Origin: Oscillospiraceae bacterium
GTDB taxonomy: Bacteria > Bacillota > Clostridia > Oscillospirales > Acutalibacteraceae
Reading direction: 5' to 3'
Assembly (NCBI GenBank): GCA_031256825.1
Contig: JAIRPV010000034.1
Location: 1-59,346, forward strand
DNA: 59,346 nt
The position numbers and the translations under genes were made by a program. A model generated the notes under the pieces. It was not told the DNA's origin. It worked only from the letters and a program-made list of their open reading frames with translations, and ran no database searches. Positions 58,716-59,346 of the stretch are shown here, in pieces. Numbering within the stretch: position 1 is the stretch's first letter; the number at the start of each line of letters is the position of its first letter.

Positions 58716-59276
58716 ATGGGAAGACGGGGGGCAGGGGAGCGAACGCCTGCAAAGCGCGCCGCGCTGCTGGGCGTGCTCACAGCGGCCGCGCTGGCGCTGG
58801 GCTTTGCCGAAAGCTTCCTTGTGCCCATGCTGCCATTCGGCGTAAAACCCGGGCTTTCCAATATTGCCGTCATGCTGGCAAGCACAGTGTTGGGCTGGCC
58901 TGCGGGTTTGGCGATCGCTCTGGCAAAAGCGGCCTTCGCGGGCGCCACCCGCGGCCTGACCGCCATGCTGCTCAGCGGAGCGGGCGGCGTTTGCAGCGCG
59001 CTGCCAGTGGGAATTTTAATGCAACACAAACAAAAGCATCCCGATGTTCCGTTGAGCGAGCCGGGCATTGGCATATTGGGCGGCGTAACGCACAATTTTG
59101 CGCAGCTGCTTGTTGCCAGATTGCTCGTTGGCACGCCGGCGGTTTGGGGGTTGGCGCCGCTGCTGATCGTCGCCGGAGCTGCCGCCGGGGCCGTAACAGG
59201 CATGTTGATGAAATTATTGCGCCGCAGCATGAAACCTGCTAAAAAAAGTCAAGCCCCAAATGCAGGAAAATTGTAG
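58716..59276 (+). CDS. Gx transporter family protein (heptaprenyl diphosphate synthase component I-like)
   Basis: A 186-residue membrane protein of the Hpre_diP_synt_I/Gx family, about five helices. Family features are LGFAESFLVPMLPFGVKPGLSN, LASTVLGWPAGLAIALAKA, GGVTHNFAQLLVARLLVG and WGLAPLLIVAGAAAGAVTG. It resembles ECF S-components and commonly follows apbE and NusG-II genes, often near polyprenyl synthase. The N-terminal MGRRGAGERTPAKR is encoded partly by repeat-like DNA. After the stop, AGAGGAGATATGCC precedes ATG 59289, but that frame stops after 13 codons. Confidence 0.85.
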   Translation: MGRRGAGERTPAKRAALLGVLTAAALALGFAESFLVPMLPFGVKPGLSNIAVMLASTVLGWPAGLAIALAKAAFAGATRGLTAMLLSGAGGVCSALPVGILMQHKQKHPDVPLSEPGIGILGGVTHNFAQLLVARLLVGTPAVWGLAPLLIVAGAAAGAVTGMLMKLLRRSMKPAKKSQAPNAGKL

Positions 59277-59346
59277 AGGAGATATGCCATGAAACGAAGG
59301 CACAGCGAAGCAGGCCCGCAGCCACCATAAAGGCGGCGCTGCGCGC

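Noticed and set aside
59289-59330. A new gene starting at ATG 59289 after AGAGGAGAT
   Set aside because: The frame stops after 13 codons; the window ends 16 bases later, so neither a frameshift nor a short peptide can be judged.

Overview
The window looks like a chromosomal stretch of an anaerobic, endospore-forming member of the Firmicutes, most likely class Clostridia near the Ruminococcaceae/Oscillospirales. This rests on a spoIIAA-spoIIAB-sigF operon, a three-subunit NAD-linked [FeFe]-hydrogenase, clostridial-style class 1B dihydroorotate dehydrogenase (pyrK-pyrD) with pyrB-pyrI, strong AGGAGG ribosome binding sites, TTGACA-17-TATAAT promoters and Thr-rich exported lipoproteins. The DNA is fairly GC-rich for the group, so long antisense open frames are common and were discounted. 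Genus and species cannot be named from the sequence.

Layout. 1-3.3 kb: end of an unknown gene, then a three-gene flavin/Fe-S oxidoreductase operon of GlpA/GlpB type with a DUF1667 protein. 3.4-5.8 kb: a secreted G5/3D-domain wall protein (minus strand), RNase HI and a Smr-like protein. 5.8-11 kb: pyrimidine operon pyrC-pyrK-pyrD-pyrE-pyrB-pyrI. 11-16.9 kb: a DUF4474 lipoprotein, a small exported protein, biotin ligase, argH, a membrane acyltransferase-like protein and an XRE regulator. 16.9-20.3 kb, minus: a zinc-ribbon membrane protein, a serine hydrolase, galU and a 45-residue peptide. 20.4-23.7 kb: an MFS transporter behind a structured leader, mini-RNase III, a second DUF4474 protein and bioY. 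23.7-25.2 kb, minus: the sporulation sigma-F operon. 25.3-29 kb: a ferredoxin-type aldo/keto reductase, a YhbY protein, a lipoprotein and a SanA-like protein. 29-41 kb: a giant cyclic beta-1,2-glucan synthase-like protein, a secreted lipase, a lipoprotein and a P-type Ca2+ ATPase. 41-47.9 kb, minus: ilvB-ilvN-ilvC-ilvD behind a leader-peptide attenuator, then tpiA behind its own structured leader. 48-50.5 kb: argB, a GNAT enzyme and argD, translationally coupled. 50.5-52.8 kb, minus: two secreted SH3b-repeat proteins. 53.1-59.3 kb: hydrogenase subunits, then an ApbE / NusG-II / Gx-transporter group.

The most unusual content is not in the ordinary genes. (1) A stem-loop element of about 70 nt with a nearly invariant core sits at the predicted transcription start of two unrelated genes, the MFS transporter and tpiA; I cannot match it to a known riboswitch class. 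(2) A dispersed family of GGAGGCA-type short repeats lies between genes and also, in frame, inside pyrK (about 65 extra residues, palindromic) and ilvB (three exact 78-bp units), with a trace in the glucan synthase gene. Because the unit contains AGGAGG, it also appears to supply a ribosome binding site near the right end. (3) The ilv operon has a classical branched-chain-residue leader peptide and terminator rather than a visible T-box. (4) A GNAT gene between argB and argD is a candidate N-acetylglutamate synthase.
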